From NCBI RefSeq assembly GCF_016901995.1, contig NZ_JACJLE010000031.1, forward strand, positions 1-47,286: DNA of 47,286 bases, read 5' to 3'. Position 1 is the first letter of the stretch. Each line of letters opens with the position of its first letter. This DNA comes from Bacteroides caecigallinarum. Its GTDB lineage: Bacteria > Bacteroidota > Bacteroidia > Bacteroidales > Bacteroidaceae. A program made the translations under genes and the position numbers. Shown here one piece after another: positions 37,640 through 45,646 of the stretch. A model generated the notes under the pieces. That model did no database searches. It saw nothing but the letters and a program-made list of their open reading frames with translations, and was not told the origin of the DNA.

Positions 37640-37675
37640 GGCGGCATTCACAGACAACTGGATGGCGCCTTTTTT
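37640..37675 (+). terminator. Terminator of the candidate ncRNA
   Basis: GGCGGCAT and ATGGCGCC form a stem with one G-G mismatch around a 14-nt loop, followed by six T. An independent hairpin (37605-37631) sits just upstream. Confidence 0.65.
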
Positions 37676-37772
37676 ATGTCCGTATATTTCCGTTTTTTAA
37701 AATAAATAGTTATATTTATATAATATAGGATGCGGTTCGGCATAGCCAAATCTGAAAAAACATGTTTTTTCG

Positions 37773-37804
37773 TTTGTCTATGTTCTCACCTTTCACTATA
37801 TTTG
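37773..37804 (+). promoter_or_regulatory. Promoter of hppA
   Basis: TTTG at 37773-37776, a 20-nt spacer and TATATTTG at 37797-37804 form a consensus Bacteroidetes promoter, 33 nt before the hppA ATG. Confidence 0.8.
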
Positions 37805-37837
37805 GGGAAAAGCGATTAAACTTAAAATCATATTCTT

Positions 37838-40042
37838 ATGGAAACAGGATTATTTTGGATAGTGCCTGTAGCCTCAATTCTGGCTTTGGTACTTGCCTGG
37901 TATTTCTACCGGCAGATGATGAAAGAAAGCGAAGGAACACCTCAGATGCAGAAAATTGCATTACATGTTCGTCAGGGAGCAATGTCATATCTGAAACAGC
38001 AGTATAAGGTTGTTACTATAGTTTTCATCGCCCTGGTGATATTATTCTCCATTATGGCATACGGTTTCAATCTCCAGAACCACTGGGTTCCCGTGGCTTT
38101 TCTTACAGGAGGTTTCTTCTCTGGATTATCAGGCTATCTGGGTATGAAAACAGCCACATACGCTTCTGCACGTACTGCCAATGCCGCGCGTACTTCTCTG
38201 AACAGAGGTCTTAGGGTAGCTTTCCGTAGCGGTGCTGTTATGGGGCTTGTGGTTGTCGGCCTTGGTCTCTTTGACATTTCTTTCTGGTATATCCTCCTTG
38301 ACAGAGTTATAGATGCCGATTCTGCAAATCCTACGGCTAAACTCTGTGTGATTACCACTACAATGCTTACATTCGGTATGGGAGCCTCTACGCAAGCTCT
38401 GTTTGCCAGAGTTGGAGGAGGTATATACACAAAGGCTGCCGATGTGGGAGCCGACCTTGTGGGTAAGGTTGAAGTGGGAATACCGGAAGACGATCCGCGT
38501 AACCCGGCTACCATAGCTGATAATGTGGGCGACAATGTAGGCGACGTGGCAGGTATGGGTGCCGATCTGTACGAATCATACTGCGGTTCAATCCTTGCTA
38601 CAGCTGCTCTTGGTGCTGCAGCTTTTATCGGTACTGGTGATACTGAAATGCAGTTTAAGGCAGTAATTGCACCTATGCTTATCGCAGCCGTAGGCATCAT
38701 ACTATCTATAATAGGAATTTTTGCAGTCCGTACACGCGAAGATGCCGGAATGAAGGATCTGCTCAACTCTCTTTCTGTGGGTACAAACCTCAGTTCAATA
38801 CTCATAGTGATTGCCACATTCTTTATCTTATGGATGCTCGACATGAAAAATTGGGTAAACATATCGTTTGCAGTAGTAGTAGGTCTGATAGTAGGTATAA
38901 TCATCGGACGTTCCACCGAGTATTACACATCACAGTCTTATAAGCCAACCCAGAAACTTTCCGAAAGTGGAAAGACAGGCCCTGCCACAGTCATTATCTC
39001 AGGTATAGGTCTTGGAATGGTTTCCACTACTATACCTGTTATAGCAGTTGTGGCCGGTATTATATTGTCCTATTGGCTTGCTTCAGGATTCGATCTTTCC
39101 AACATTGGCATGGGCTTGTACGGTATAGGTATAGCCGCAGTAGGAATGCTTTCAACCCTTGGAATAACACTTGCCACTGATGCATACGGACCTATAGCCG
39201 ACAATGCCGGAGGTAATGCCGAGATGAGCGGTCTTGGAGCAGAAGTCCGCAAGCGTACAGATGCACTTGATTCTTTGGGCAATACTACAGCAGCCACAGG
39301 AAAAGGCTTTGCAATAGGTTCAGCAGCACTTACTGGACTGGCTCTTCTTGCATCTTTTATAGAAGAAATTAGAATAGGTCTTGAGAGAATAGGTAATACA
39401 GTTCTTGAGCTGCCAAACGGAATAAGTGTAGCTATACATGATGCCAGCTTCACTGATTTCATGATATACTATGATGTAACCCTCATGAATCCTAAGGTAC
39501 TTTCCGGAATGTTTATAGGCAGTATGATGGCATTCCTGTTCTGCGGTCTCACTATGAATGCCGTAGGCCGTGCAGCAGCCCATATGGTAGAAGAAGTGCG
39601 CCGTCAGTTCCGCGAGATAAAGGGGATACTCGAAGGTAAGGCAGAGCCTGATTATGCGCGCTGCGTACAGATTTCTACCAAGGGAGCTCAGCGTGAGATG
39701 GTATTCCCTTCAGTATTGGCAATAGTAGCACCAATAGTTACCGGACTCTTATTCGGAGTATCAGGAGTGATAGGTCTTCTTATCGGAGGATTGTCATCAG
39801 GCTTCGTGCTTGCGGTATTCATGGCAAATGCAGGAGGAGCATGGGACAATGCGAAGAAATATGTGGAAGAAGGTAATTTCGGTGGAAAGGGAAGTGAGGT
39901 ACATCGTGCCACGGTTGTAGGAGATACAGTAGGCGACCCTTTCAAAGATACATCCGGACCGAGTCTGAATATTCTGATAAAACTTATGAGTATGGTTGCC
40001 ATAGTCATGGCAGGGCTGACAGTGGCATGGAGTTTGTTATAG
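37838..40042 (+). CDS. hppA: Membrane-bound ion-translocating pyrophosphatase
   Basis: Hydrolyses pyrophosphate and pumps Na+ and/or H+ across the inner membrane. It has 734 aa and about 16 helices. The substrate site is visible in [30 protein letters not shown] (split here as [16 protein letters not shown], residues 217-232, and [14 protein letters not shown]). [17 protein letters not shown] lies near 448-464, and [15 protein letters not shown] near the end. A485 in [11 protein letters not shown], in place of Lys, marks the K+-dependent subfamily. Related Bacteroides enzymes are known to move both Na+ and H+. It lies 32 nt before ftnA. Confidence 0.97.
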   Translation: METGLFWIVPVASILALVLAWYFYRQMMKESEGTPQMQKIALHVRQGAMSYLKQQYKVVTIVFIALVILFSIMAYGFNLQNHWVPVAFLTGGFFSGLSGYLGMKTATYASARTANAARTSLNRGLRVAFRSGAVMGLVVVGLGLFDISFWYILLDRVIDADSANPTAKLCVITTTMLTFGMGASTQALFARVGGGIYTKAADVGADLVGKVEVGIPEDDPRNPATIADNVGDNVGDVAGMGADLYESYCGSILATAALGAAAFIGTGDTEMQFKAVIAPMLIAAVGIILSIIGIFAVRTREDAGMKDLLNSLSVGTNLSSILIVIATFFILWMLDMKNWVNISFAVVVGLIVGIIIGRSTEYYTSQSYKPTQKLSESGKTGPATVIISGIGLGMVSTTIPVIAVVAGIILSYWLASGFDLSNIGMGLYGIGIAAVGMLSTLGITLATDAYGPIADNAGGNAEMSGLGAEVRKRTDALDSLGNTTAATGKGFAIGSAALTGLALLASFIEEIRIGLERIGNTVLELPNGISVAIHDASFTDFMIYYDVTLMNPKVLSGMFIGSMMAFLFCGLTMNAVGRAAAHMVEEVRRQFREIKGILEGKAEPDYARCVQISTKGAQREMVFPSVLAIVAPIVTGLLFGVSGVIGLLIGGLSSGFVLAVFMANAGGAWDNAKKYVEEGNFGGKGSEVHRATVVGDTVGDPFKDTSGPSLNILIKLMSMVAIVMAGLTVAWSLL

Positions 40043-40074
40043 GATAATCAACATATATATTAAATTTATAAACT

Positions 40075-40560
40075 ATGATTTCAGAAAAACTACAGAACGC
40101 AATCAATGCGCAGATTACTGCCGAAATGTGGTCAGCTAATCTTTATCTTTCAATGTCTTTCTATCTCCAGAAAGAAGGTTACGACGGATTTGCTTCATGG
40201 ATGAGAAAACAGTCACAGGAAGAACTTGATCATGCATATAATTTGGCTGATTACCTTATGAAGCGTGGTGGTGAGGCTAAAGTTGACAAAATAGACGTTG
40301 TTCCTCAGGGATGGGGTAGTCCACTTGAAGTATTCGAACATGTTTACAAACACGAATGCCATGTTTCACAACTCATTGACGATCTTGTAAACATCGCTTC
40401 CGAAGTGAAAGACAAAGCTTCACAGGATTTCTTGTGGGGATATGTTCGCGAGCAGGTTGAAGAAGAAGCAACAGCTCAGGGTATAGTTGATAAATTGAAA
40501 CGTTGCGGCGATCACTCAGGTATTCTATATCTGGATGATAAACTGGGACAGCGCAAATAA
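40075..40560 (+). CDS. ftnA: Bacterial non-heme ferritin
   Basis: Iron-storage protein forming a 24-mer shell, 161 aa, a four-helix bundle. Ferroxidase ligands are visible in NAQITAEMWSANLYL (Glu near residue 17) and QSQEELDHAYNLADYLMKRGG (Glu and His near 50-53), with further acidic residues in FEHVYKHECHVSQL and VREQVEEEATAQG. It follows hppA closely and may share its transcript. A strong terminator follows. Confidence 0.96.
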   Translation: MISEKLQNAINAQITAEMWSANLYLSMSFYLQKEGYDGFASWMRKQSQEELDHAYNLADYLMKRGGEAKVDKIDVVPQGWGSPLEVFEHVYKHECHVSQLIDDLVNIASEVKDKASQDFLWGYVREQVEEEATAQGIVDKLKRCGDHSGILYLDDKLGQRK

Positions 40561-40584
40561 TTTGAGACTACGCAGATAATTTCA

Positions 40585-40627
40585 GTGCTGCAATTTTGTC
40601 AGAGTGACAAAGTTGCAGCACTTTTTT
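40585..40627 (+). terminator. Intrinsic terminator of ftnA
   Basis: GTGCTGCAATTTTGTCA and TGACAAAGTTGCAGCAC form a long stem (one mismatch) around GAG, followed by six T. Confidence 0.95.
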
Positions 40628-40638
40628 ATTGTCCCTGT

Positions 40639-40776
40639 CTATTTCTTGTCATTCTGGTTTTTGTCCTTGTCTTTTTTCAATAAATCACGCACTATTTTAA
40701 CTACAGTTTTTACTGTTATTACAACGTCTTCAGGATCTACATCCTTCAATGTTCCTCGTTTTGAAAACTTATTCAT
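40639..40776 (-). CDS. Small hypothetical protein (45 aa)
   Basis: A 45-codon ORF beginning ATG (MNKFSKRGTLKDVDPED) and ending in a very basic tail (LLKKDKDKNQNDKK). It has no hydrophobic segment. It reads in the same direction as the zinc-ribbon and UDG-like genes upstream and stops 12 nt before the end of the convergent ftnA terminator. The amino-acid composition is plausible for a real protein, and the opposite-strand reading frame is less so. I recognise no family. It is given as a likely small gene. Confidence 0.5.
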   Translation of the reverse strand: MNKFSKRGTLKDVDPEDVVITVKTVVKIVRDLLKKDKDKNQNDKK

Positions 40777-40808
40777 ATATATAATTTTTAAAGTTGATAG
40801 TAATAAAG

Positions 40809-40947
40809 TTATTTTTTCTCTAAGATTACAGTTTTGTAATCGAATTTCACATTATAGCCTTTTGATAATTCCGCCAGTGCAACACTGATCCCATATAGTA
40901 GATCAGGGTTTGATAGCCTCAGAAAGTCTTTCTTTAGTGATAATCAT
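40809..40947 (-). pseudogene. Tiny ORF interrupted at CCC-TGA (frameshift or +1 recoding)
   Basis: From ATG 40947 the frame reads MIITKERLSEAIKP and stops at TGA (40905-40903). The +1 frame continues at once as DLLYGISVALAELSKG...ILEKK to TAA at 40809, with no start codon of its own before a stop. Joined, they give a coherent 45-aa protein. The junction AAA-CCC-TGA permits a Pro-tRNA slip from CCC to CCT, as in known +1 recoding sites, but a simple one-base mutation is equally possible. It lies 35 nt downstream of the zinc-ribbon gene on the same strand. Confidence 0.4.
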
Positions 40948-40982
40948 GATAATGAGATTTTTAAATTGTTATACATCGTTTT

Positions 40983-41189
40983 TTACTTGTTTTTATCCAT
41001 ATTTTCCCAGATTTTTCTGTATATAGGTTTTTGTATTATGCTCAAAAGTCCAGATGGCATGGTATGAAACGAGCCGCATTTCGGACATTTCATTGGAATA
41101 GACAGCGTAGTTGCCATAAATTCCATATCTTTTTCAATGAATTTGTTTCCGCATTTATCGCATACGAATCTTGTAGTCCCTCTAAGCAT
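40983..41189 (-). CDS. Small zinc-ribbon protein
   Basis: A 68-aa protein with four cysteines in two CxxC knuckles, CDKC (C10, C13) and CPKC (C35, C38), separated by 21 residues, a typical zinc ribbon. The C-terminal 25 residues are helical and basic (PIYRKIWENMDKNK). The start codon lies inside the end of the upstream UDG-like gene (8-nt overlap), so translation is coupled. Specific role unknown; nucleic-acid binding or acting as a partner of the UDG-like protein is inference. Confidence 0.8.
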   Translation of the reverse strand: MLRGTTRFVCDKCGNKFIEKDMEFMATTLSIPMKCPKCGSFHTMPSGLLSIIQKPIYRKIWENMDKNK

Positions 41190-41961
41190 TTTCTATATAT
41201 TTAAGTGTTGTCCTAAATCCTGACATCATGTCTTCATACACTTCCTTATATCCTATTCTCGCACTCGGATGATAGCTGTCTATCACTATTTTTCCGGTGG
41301 AAGGAGAGTAGTAAATCCAGTTACCAGTATCATCCACAAGTTGCAGGTCGTCCAGATACTGTGATTTTACAAAATCAAATATCAGGTTCTGTCCGTTTGC
41401 GTTTCCGCAACAAAGGATAACATCAGCATCGTAGAGAGCTATTTGACTTTTTAGAAAGATGGAATACCTGTTTATATATTCCGATAAAGTTTTCTGACTT
41501 ATTTGGGCACCACCGCACTGTTTCTTGCAGTTTATATGTGCTATCGGAGCATTCTCGAAGAAAGGTCCCGATACATTCATATCTCTTGCTTCGTCAAACT
41601 CAGGATAATAGTCCGAAGTAGAATTAAGTAGTCCGTAACTCCACATTCTGAGGTTTTTAATGAAAGGCACACCCCTATGATAGGAAAAAGCAGCGCAGTT
41701 CTGCCGTCCTGTTTCTTCCCTTATGTTCCATGCCTCAGTATCATTCAGCTCTTTGGTTATTATTAGCAGTTTGCGTCTGGCATTCAGCCATAACTCCTCT
41801 TCCTTTCCCTCTTTGCGGTGCCACGTGTCATACTCGAAGAAGATATTTCCCCTGTACAACAGTCCGTTTTCCGAAAACTCATGAGCATTATTTATGCTTT
41901 CGGCATATTTACGCCATTCGTCCAGAATCTTTTGTTCAGTTTTCTTGATACCGGTTTCCAT
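41182..41961 (-). CDS. Uracil-DNA-glycosylase-superfamily-like protein
   Basis: A 259-aa cytoplasmic protein without a confident family name. Three segments recall the UDG fold in order: ARRKLLIITKELND (about 61-74, first strand and motif-1 loop), APIAHINCKKQ (near 139, second strand), and DADVILCCGNANGQNLIF (about 179-196) followed by IVIDSYHPSAR (near 229-239), which resembles the HPS motif of UDGs. The catalytic Asp or Asn is not obvious. It is coupled to a zinc-ribbon gene by an 8-nt overlap. It could be a repair enzyme, a nucleotide-binding variant or an effector. Confidence 0.55.
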   Translation of the reverse strand: METGIKKTEQKILDEWRKYAESINNAHEFSENGLLYRGNIFFEYDTWHRKEGKEEELWLNARRKLLIITKELNDTEAWNIREETGRQNCAAFSYHRGVPFIKNLRMWSYGLLNSTSDYYPEFDEARDMNVSGPFFENAPIAHINCKKQCGGAQISQKTLSEYINRYSIFLKSQIALYDADVILCCGNANGQNLIFDFVKSQYLDDLQLVDDTGNWIYYSPSTGKIVIDSYHPSARIGYKEVYEDMMSGFRTTLKYIENA

Positions 41962-42026
41962 TTTAATTCATTATTAAGGTTTGATAATTCTTTTTGTTTG
42001 CTGATTTTCTTTTGAGGTCTGCAATG

Positions 42027-42034
42027 CAAAAGTA
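42027..42034 (-). promoter_or_regulatory. Promoter -7 box of the UDG-like/zinc-ribbon operon
   Basis: The minus strand reads TACTTTTG, 65 nt before the ATG. No clear -33 box. The rest of the spacer to 42225 is AT-rich with a tandem TTTTTTACTAA-type repeat near 42145-42165. Confidence 0.5.
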
Positions 42035-42224
42035 TATTATGGCTACAATTTCTACCAGCTTTTCCTTTTATCTTGATTTTATTTCTGACCTCTTTCTTTG
42101 TAATAGATTGATATTTAATGAATTAGTGGCGTTTCAGACGGATTTTTTACTAATTTTTTACTAAAGCTTTTCTTCGTGTTTTTCGCTATAATGTCATCAT
42201 GTTTCGATATTCTTTATCACTCAC

Positions 42225-43301
42225 TTATCTTCTGGTAGCTACCATCCTGAAAATTGCTTTCATCTTTTTCGTTATGTTATCTTCGAATTCATTTTTTATC
42301 TGACTATGACTAAAATTGTACCTGAACATATCAGACAGGCATTCATTGGTATAAAGTGGAACATCAAAGGTCAGTTTTATATACTTCATAAACACTTCCT
42401 TATGCGCATTTGTTATATTGTTTCCGAAATCTATATTGTTTTCTCTGCGTATGAGTATCTTTTGGGTGGACAGTTGCTTGAATAAAGTTGCTATATTCTT
42501 TATTTTTCTTGTGTCTGCCATTCCTATACCTGCCAGACGTTCATTCTTTGTTTTCAATTTGAAAGAATCTTGTGCTTCCTGATTATTAAAGTAACGCACG
42601 AATAATGACTTTATCCATTCTACTGTTATATTTTCAGGTATAATCTTATATCTGTGTTTAAGTCTCTTTGTCTGGGCGGTTGTAAGTTTTGTTTCATCAT
42701 CATTGCTGGAGAATATATATACCGAAATCACCGGCATGTCTATCATTCCGAAATAATTCAAGTCGCCGTGAGAAACCAGGCAGTCCTTAATAGCTTTGTT
42801 CCATACCATGATAATATGAGGTTTCAGCTCCTCTACCACCTGCATGAATGCCTCGTAATCCGTATCGTACAGTTCTTTATTGTCTGAATATTCAGGTGAT
42901 TTCCCATTGGGCCAGTAGTGCTGTATATAATTTGTAAATGCCACTTTGCTCCAGAAATTATTTTTCTCTTCTTCAGTAAGGTGGTCACGTTTTTTAAGCA
43001 TTATATATGTAAATGCACTGAATGCCGGATAGGGGAAACCCTCAAGATATGAGTCTATTTCTATTGTATCACTGTTCGACAGACAGTAATAATCCTTATC
43101 CTCCTTGTCTGTGTAGTAAGGACATTTCATATCCATTCCTAATATATATTTACTTGAAGCACATTCTTCTTTCAAATGGGGACAATCATTATACGGGCAG
43201 TAGAAGTGCGAGCCCAAGATGAGAGTTCTCAGTCCGTGTATCCCTTTGTCATAGTCTTCCCCGATTCTCGGCCTAAAAAAATATTTACCCATGCTTTGCA
43301 T
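42225..43301 (-). CDS. Second UDG-superfamily-like protein with cysteine cluster
   Basis: A 358-aa protein of unknown function. Segments in the N-terminal 200 residues resemble the UDG fold: GLRTLILGSHFYC (about 23-35), FWSKVAFTNYIQHYWP (about 116-131) and LKPHIIMVWNKAIKDCL (about 158-174). A CPYNDCPH / EECASS / MKCPYY cysteine cluster follows the first strand and could bind a metal or iron-sulfur centre. No HPS motif is seen. The last 120 residues are helical and basic (KKMKAIFRMVATRR). The start is ATG 43301, with ATG 43292 an alternative. It is divergent from the AAA+ gene. Confidence 0.55.
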   Translation of the reverse strand: MQSMGKYFFRPRIGEDYDKGIHGLRTLILGSHFYCPYNDCPHLKEECASSKYILGMDMKCPYYTDKEDKDYYCLSNSDTIEIDSYLEGFPYPAFSAFTYIMLKKRDHLTEEEKNNFWSKVAFTNYIQHYWPNGKSPEYSDNKELYDTDYEAFMQVVEELKPHIIMVWNKAIKDCLVSHGDLNYFGMIDMPVISVYIFSSNDDETKLTTAQTKRLKHRYKIIPENITVEWIKSLFVRYFNNQEAQDSFKLKTKNERLAGIGMADTRKIKNIATLFKQLSTQKILIRRENNIDFGNNITNAHKEVFMKYIKLTFDVPLYTNECLSDMFRYNFSHSQIKNEFEDNITKKMKAIFRMVATRR

Positions 43302-43335
43302 TCTTTCTTTTAAGTATTATTGCTTGCTATTGATA

Positions 43336-43343
43336 CAAAAGTA
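43336..43343 (-). promoter_or_regulatory. Promoter -7 box of the second UDG-like gene
   Basis: The minus strand reads TACTTTTG, 34 nt before the ATG. The TTTG -33 box is missing at the right distance. Confidence 0.5.
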
Positions 43344-43422
43344 ATACAATGTTCATAATATGGATGTTTATGATAAAAGTAAAATCTGATTTTTATAGAT
43401 GGATTTGACTTTTTTATTAAGC

Positions 43423-43441
43423 TATGCCCGGATTTGGCATA
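43423..43441. promoter_or_regulatory. Inverted repeat between divergent accessory genes
   Basis: TATGCC and GGCATA are perfect 6-bp arms with a 7-nt spacer, 38 nt before the AAA+ start. It is a candidate operator, possibly for the WYL regulator encoded downstream; no second copy was seen at the WYL promoter. Confidence 0.3.
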
Positions 43442-43478
43442 TCTTCCTATGCAATTTTGTGGCATAAAACAGAATGAT

Positions 43479-45575
43479 ATGGAAAAAACTTTGATTCAAT
43501 TGATTAAGGCAGCAGCTTCAAAACTGCATGACAGTAAGCTTAAAGGATTGGAAGGAAAGGAAATGGTATTATTGCTTGAGTTATTGAAAGAAAACATAGG
43601 TTTGGACAATAGAAATGAAGCGATAATTTTTACAGCAATGTTCGACCGCAGTTGTAGCGGTAAAAATTCTGGTATTGAGGATCTTGCATCTTATTTCAAC
43701 TGTACACAGTTGGATATAATGGAGTATTTGCCATCACTAAAATCATTGCAGAAGAAAGGGTATATATTACAGACCAACCTTAACGAATGCCGTATAGTAC
43801 GTCATAACTATATGGTTACTAATTATTTTATAAACTGCATACTGGAGAATAACAGACCGGAATACAGGAAGATACATCTACTTGATAAAGAGTTCGACAA
43901 GTATGATTTCTGCAAATTGGTGAATTCTCAGATTCATGACGGAGATGTCACTGCAGAGCTATTGTTTCAGTTTGTAGAGTCACTTGAAGATGATAATCGT
44001 GAGATGCAGATAGTAAAAGATTTAAGAACTATTATTCCCGATATTCAGTCTCGCACAATGTTTTATGAGATATGTTATGATTTTTTTAATCACGACGGAT
44101 ATGGGCGTTCGTCTTTAAGCAATATTCTGTCGGAAATGTATGAAGTGTTTGGGTATCAATTTCGCGAGCGTAAACTATTTCTTGAAGGTACGCACCCCCT
44201 TATACAGGCTGATTTGGTAGAAATATTAGGTGATTATGACGATATAATTCTGACAGACACCGGAAAACATCTTTTTTTTGGAGATGACTATAGAGTATTT
44301 GGAAAACAGTTTTCGGAGCTAAACAGATATTCTTTTGTACGTACTGTTAAAGATTATATTTATAGTAATGAACATAATATAGAAAATAAACGAGTACTCA
44401 CTAAATTGTCTGCAAAGATTGAAACACTGGAAGATTATAATTCAAGCCTTACATGTATTAGAAACATAAAAGAGTTGGTTCCGGAAGAAGACTATCGTGC
44501 ATTATTCTATATGATTTGTAATGCCTGTGTAAATAATGATGTGATTAGTATTAATAGTGAACTTGTCAGACTTTATCCGATAAAAGAAAGAAATGAAAAC
44601 ATTAAACTTTTCAAAGAAGAACAGCATAAACTCCAGCGACTTGAACTTGTAGAGATGGTTGCTAAGAGCAGTCTTTTCGGAGAATACACAGTTCTTGAAC
44701 TTACAGACAAGGCCAAACAGCTTTATTTTGAGGAAGATGCAGAGTTTTACATAATGAAATCTGACAACAAAGATTTTATTTCAGCATCTGCTATAAAGGA
44801 AAAGAGACTGTTCTTTTCAAATAAAGAAAGTGAACAACTCTCGATGGTTTGTGAGGTACTGTCTGAGAGTAATTATAAATCATTGGTTGACAAGCTTGAA
44901 GCAAAAGGATTGCCAAAAGGTATTGCTGTACTGTTATATGGAGCTCCAGGAACAGGAAAGACAGAGTCAGTAATGCAATGGGCAAGAAAAACAGGTCGCG
45001 ATATCATACATGTTGACATCAGTGCTTCAAAAAGCATGTGGTATGGCGAAAGTGAGAAAATAGTAAAAGATATTTTCAACCGTTATAGAAAGGCATGTAA
45101 GCGTTCCAAAGTCAAACCTATATTGCTTTTCAACGAGGCGGATGCAATATTCTCCAAACGCCGTGATATATCTGGAGGAAACAGTGTTGACCAGACAGAG
45201 AACACGATTCAGAACATTATCCTTGAGGAAATGGAGAAACTTGATGGTATTCTGATAGCTACTACCAATCTGGCAGATAATCTTGACAAAGCTTTCGAAC
45301 GAAGATTTCTTTTCAAAATACAGTTCGGCAAACCTTCGGCAGATGTAAAATGTAATATATGGCTTGATAAAATGCCTGCTCTAAATCAGGATGAAGCCAT
45401 GAAACTTGCATCTCTATATGATTTCAGTGGAGGAGAAATTGATAATGTAGTGCGTAAATCCACTATGATGGAGATTATTGACGATAGAGTTCCATCTTTT
45501 GAAAGTATATTGAGATTGTGTAGTGAAGAAAAAATAAACCAATCCTACAGAAAGATTGGTTTTGGCAGACAATGA
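43479..45575 (+). CDS. AAA+ ATPase with duplicated N-terminal region
   Basis: 698 aa from ATG 43479 (MEKTLIQ); in-frame starts at 43434 (TTG) and 43449 (ATG) add residues of poor coding character. The C-terminal AAA+ module has Walker A GAPGTGKT (488-495), Walker B ILLFNEAD (about 548-555, with Asn-Glu in place of Asp-Glu), sensor-1 IATTN and an arginine pair ERRF near 608. Residues about 1-135 look like a winged-helix region. Two similar blocks of about 135 aa (about 142-275 and 282-423) follow. It may remodel a partner protein. Its neighbours suggest an accessory or defence role. Confidence 0.8.
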   Translation: MEKTLIQLIKAAASKLHDSKLKGLEGKEMVLLLELLKENIGLDNRNEAIIFTAMFDRSCSGKNSGIEDLASYFNCTQLDIMEYLPSLKSLQKKGYILQTNLNECRIVRHNYMVTNYFINCILENNRPEYRKIHLLDKEFDKYDFCKLVNSQIHDGDVTAELLFQFVESLEDDNREMQIVKDLRTIIPDIQSRTMFYEICYDFFNHDGYGRSSLSNILSEMYEVFGYQFRERKLFLEGTHPLIQADLVEILGDYDDIILTDTGKHLFFGDDYRVFGKQFSELNRYSFVRTVKDYIYSNEHNIENKRVLTKLSAKIETLEDYNSSLTCIRNIKELVPEEDYRALFYMICNACVNNDVISINSELVRLYPIKERNENIKLFKEEQHKLQRLELVEMVAKSSLFGEYTVLELTDKAKQLYFEEDAEFYIMKSDNKDFISASAIKEKRLFFSNKESEQLSMVCEVLSESNYKSLVDKLEAKGLPKGIAVLLYGAPGTGKTESVMQWARKTGRDIIHVDISASKSMWYGESEKIVKDIFNRYRKACKRSKVKPILLFNEADAIFSKRRDISGGNSVDQTENTIQNIILEEMEKLDGILIATTNLADNLDKAFERRFLFKIQFGKPSADVKCNIWLDKMPALNQDEAMKLASLYDFSGGEIDNVVRKSTMMEIIDDRVPSFESILRLCSEEKINQSYRKIGFGRQ

Positions 45576-45592
45576 TATAATCTAATAATAGA

Positions 45593-45624
45593 TTTGTTAG
45601 TTTCATCTCTAATATCTAATTTTG
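45593..45624 (+). promoter_or_regulatory. Promoter of the WYL regulator gene
   Basis: TTTG at 45593-45596, a 20-nt spacer and TAATTTTG at 45617-45624 fit the Bacteroidetes consensus, 22 nt before the ATG. The WYL gene can thus be transcribed apart from the AAA+ gene. Confidence 0.75.
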
Positions 45625-45646
45625 AAAATATATAAAACTAATAACT

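Larger units (their letters stand above)
37336..37675 (+). ncRNA. Candidate C-depleted non-coding RNA upstream of hppA
   Basis: No open reading frame fits here; stops are frequent in all three forward frames. The 5' end can form GGTT-GTGA-AACC (37336-37347) and ACTTATA-AAAC-TATAAGT (37354-37371). From 37381 to 37560 only three C occur against over forty G. The 3' end has a 9-bp hairpin (AAAGAACCC with GGGTTCTTT, 37605-37631) and a terminator hairpin ending in six T at 37675. A consensus promoter stands directly before it, and hppA has a separate promoter at 37773-37804. It matches no RNA family I recognise. It could instead be an unstructured leader of a longer hppA transcript. Confidence 0.6.

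Noticed and set aside
37762..38007. 81-aa ORF at the start of hppA
   Set aside because: It overlaps the hppA promoter and the first 170 nt of hppA in another frame; composition is Ser-rich shadow translation.
38134..38916. 260-aa minus-strand ORF within hppA
   Set aside because: It is the antisense shadow of hppA, with Pro/Thr/Ser-rich composition and no recognisable domain.
40604..40888. 94-aa plus-strand ORF after ftnA
   Set aside because: It begins inside the ftnA terminator and is antisense to the two small minus-strand frames, which look more like protein.
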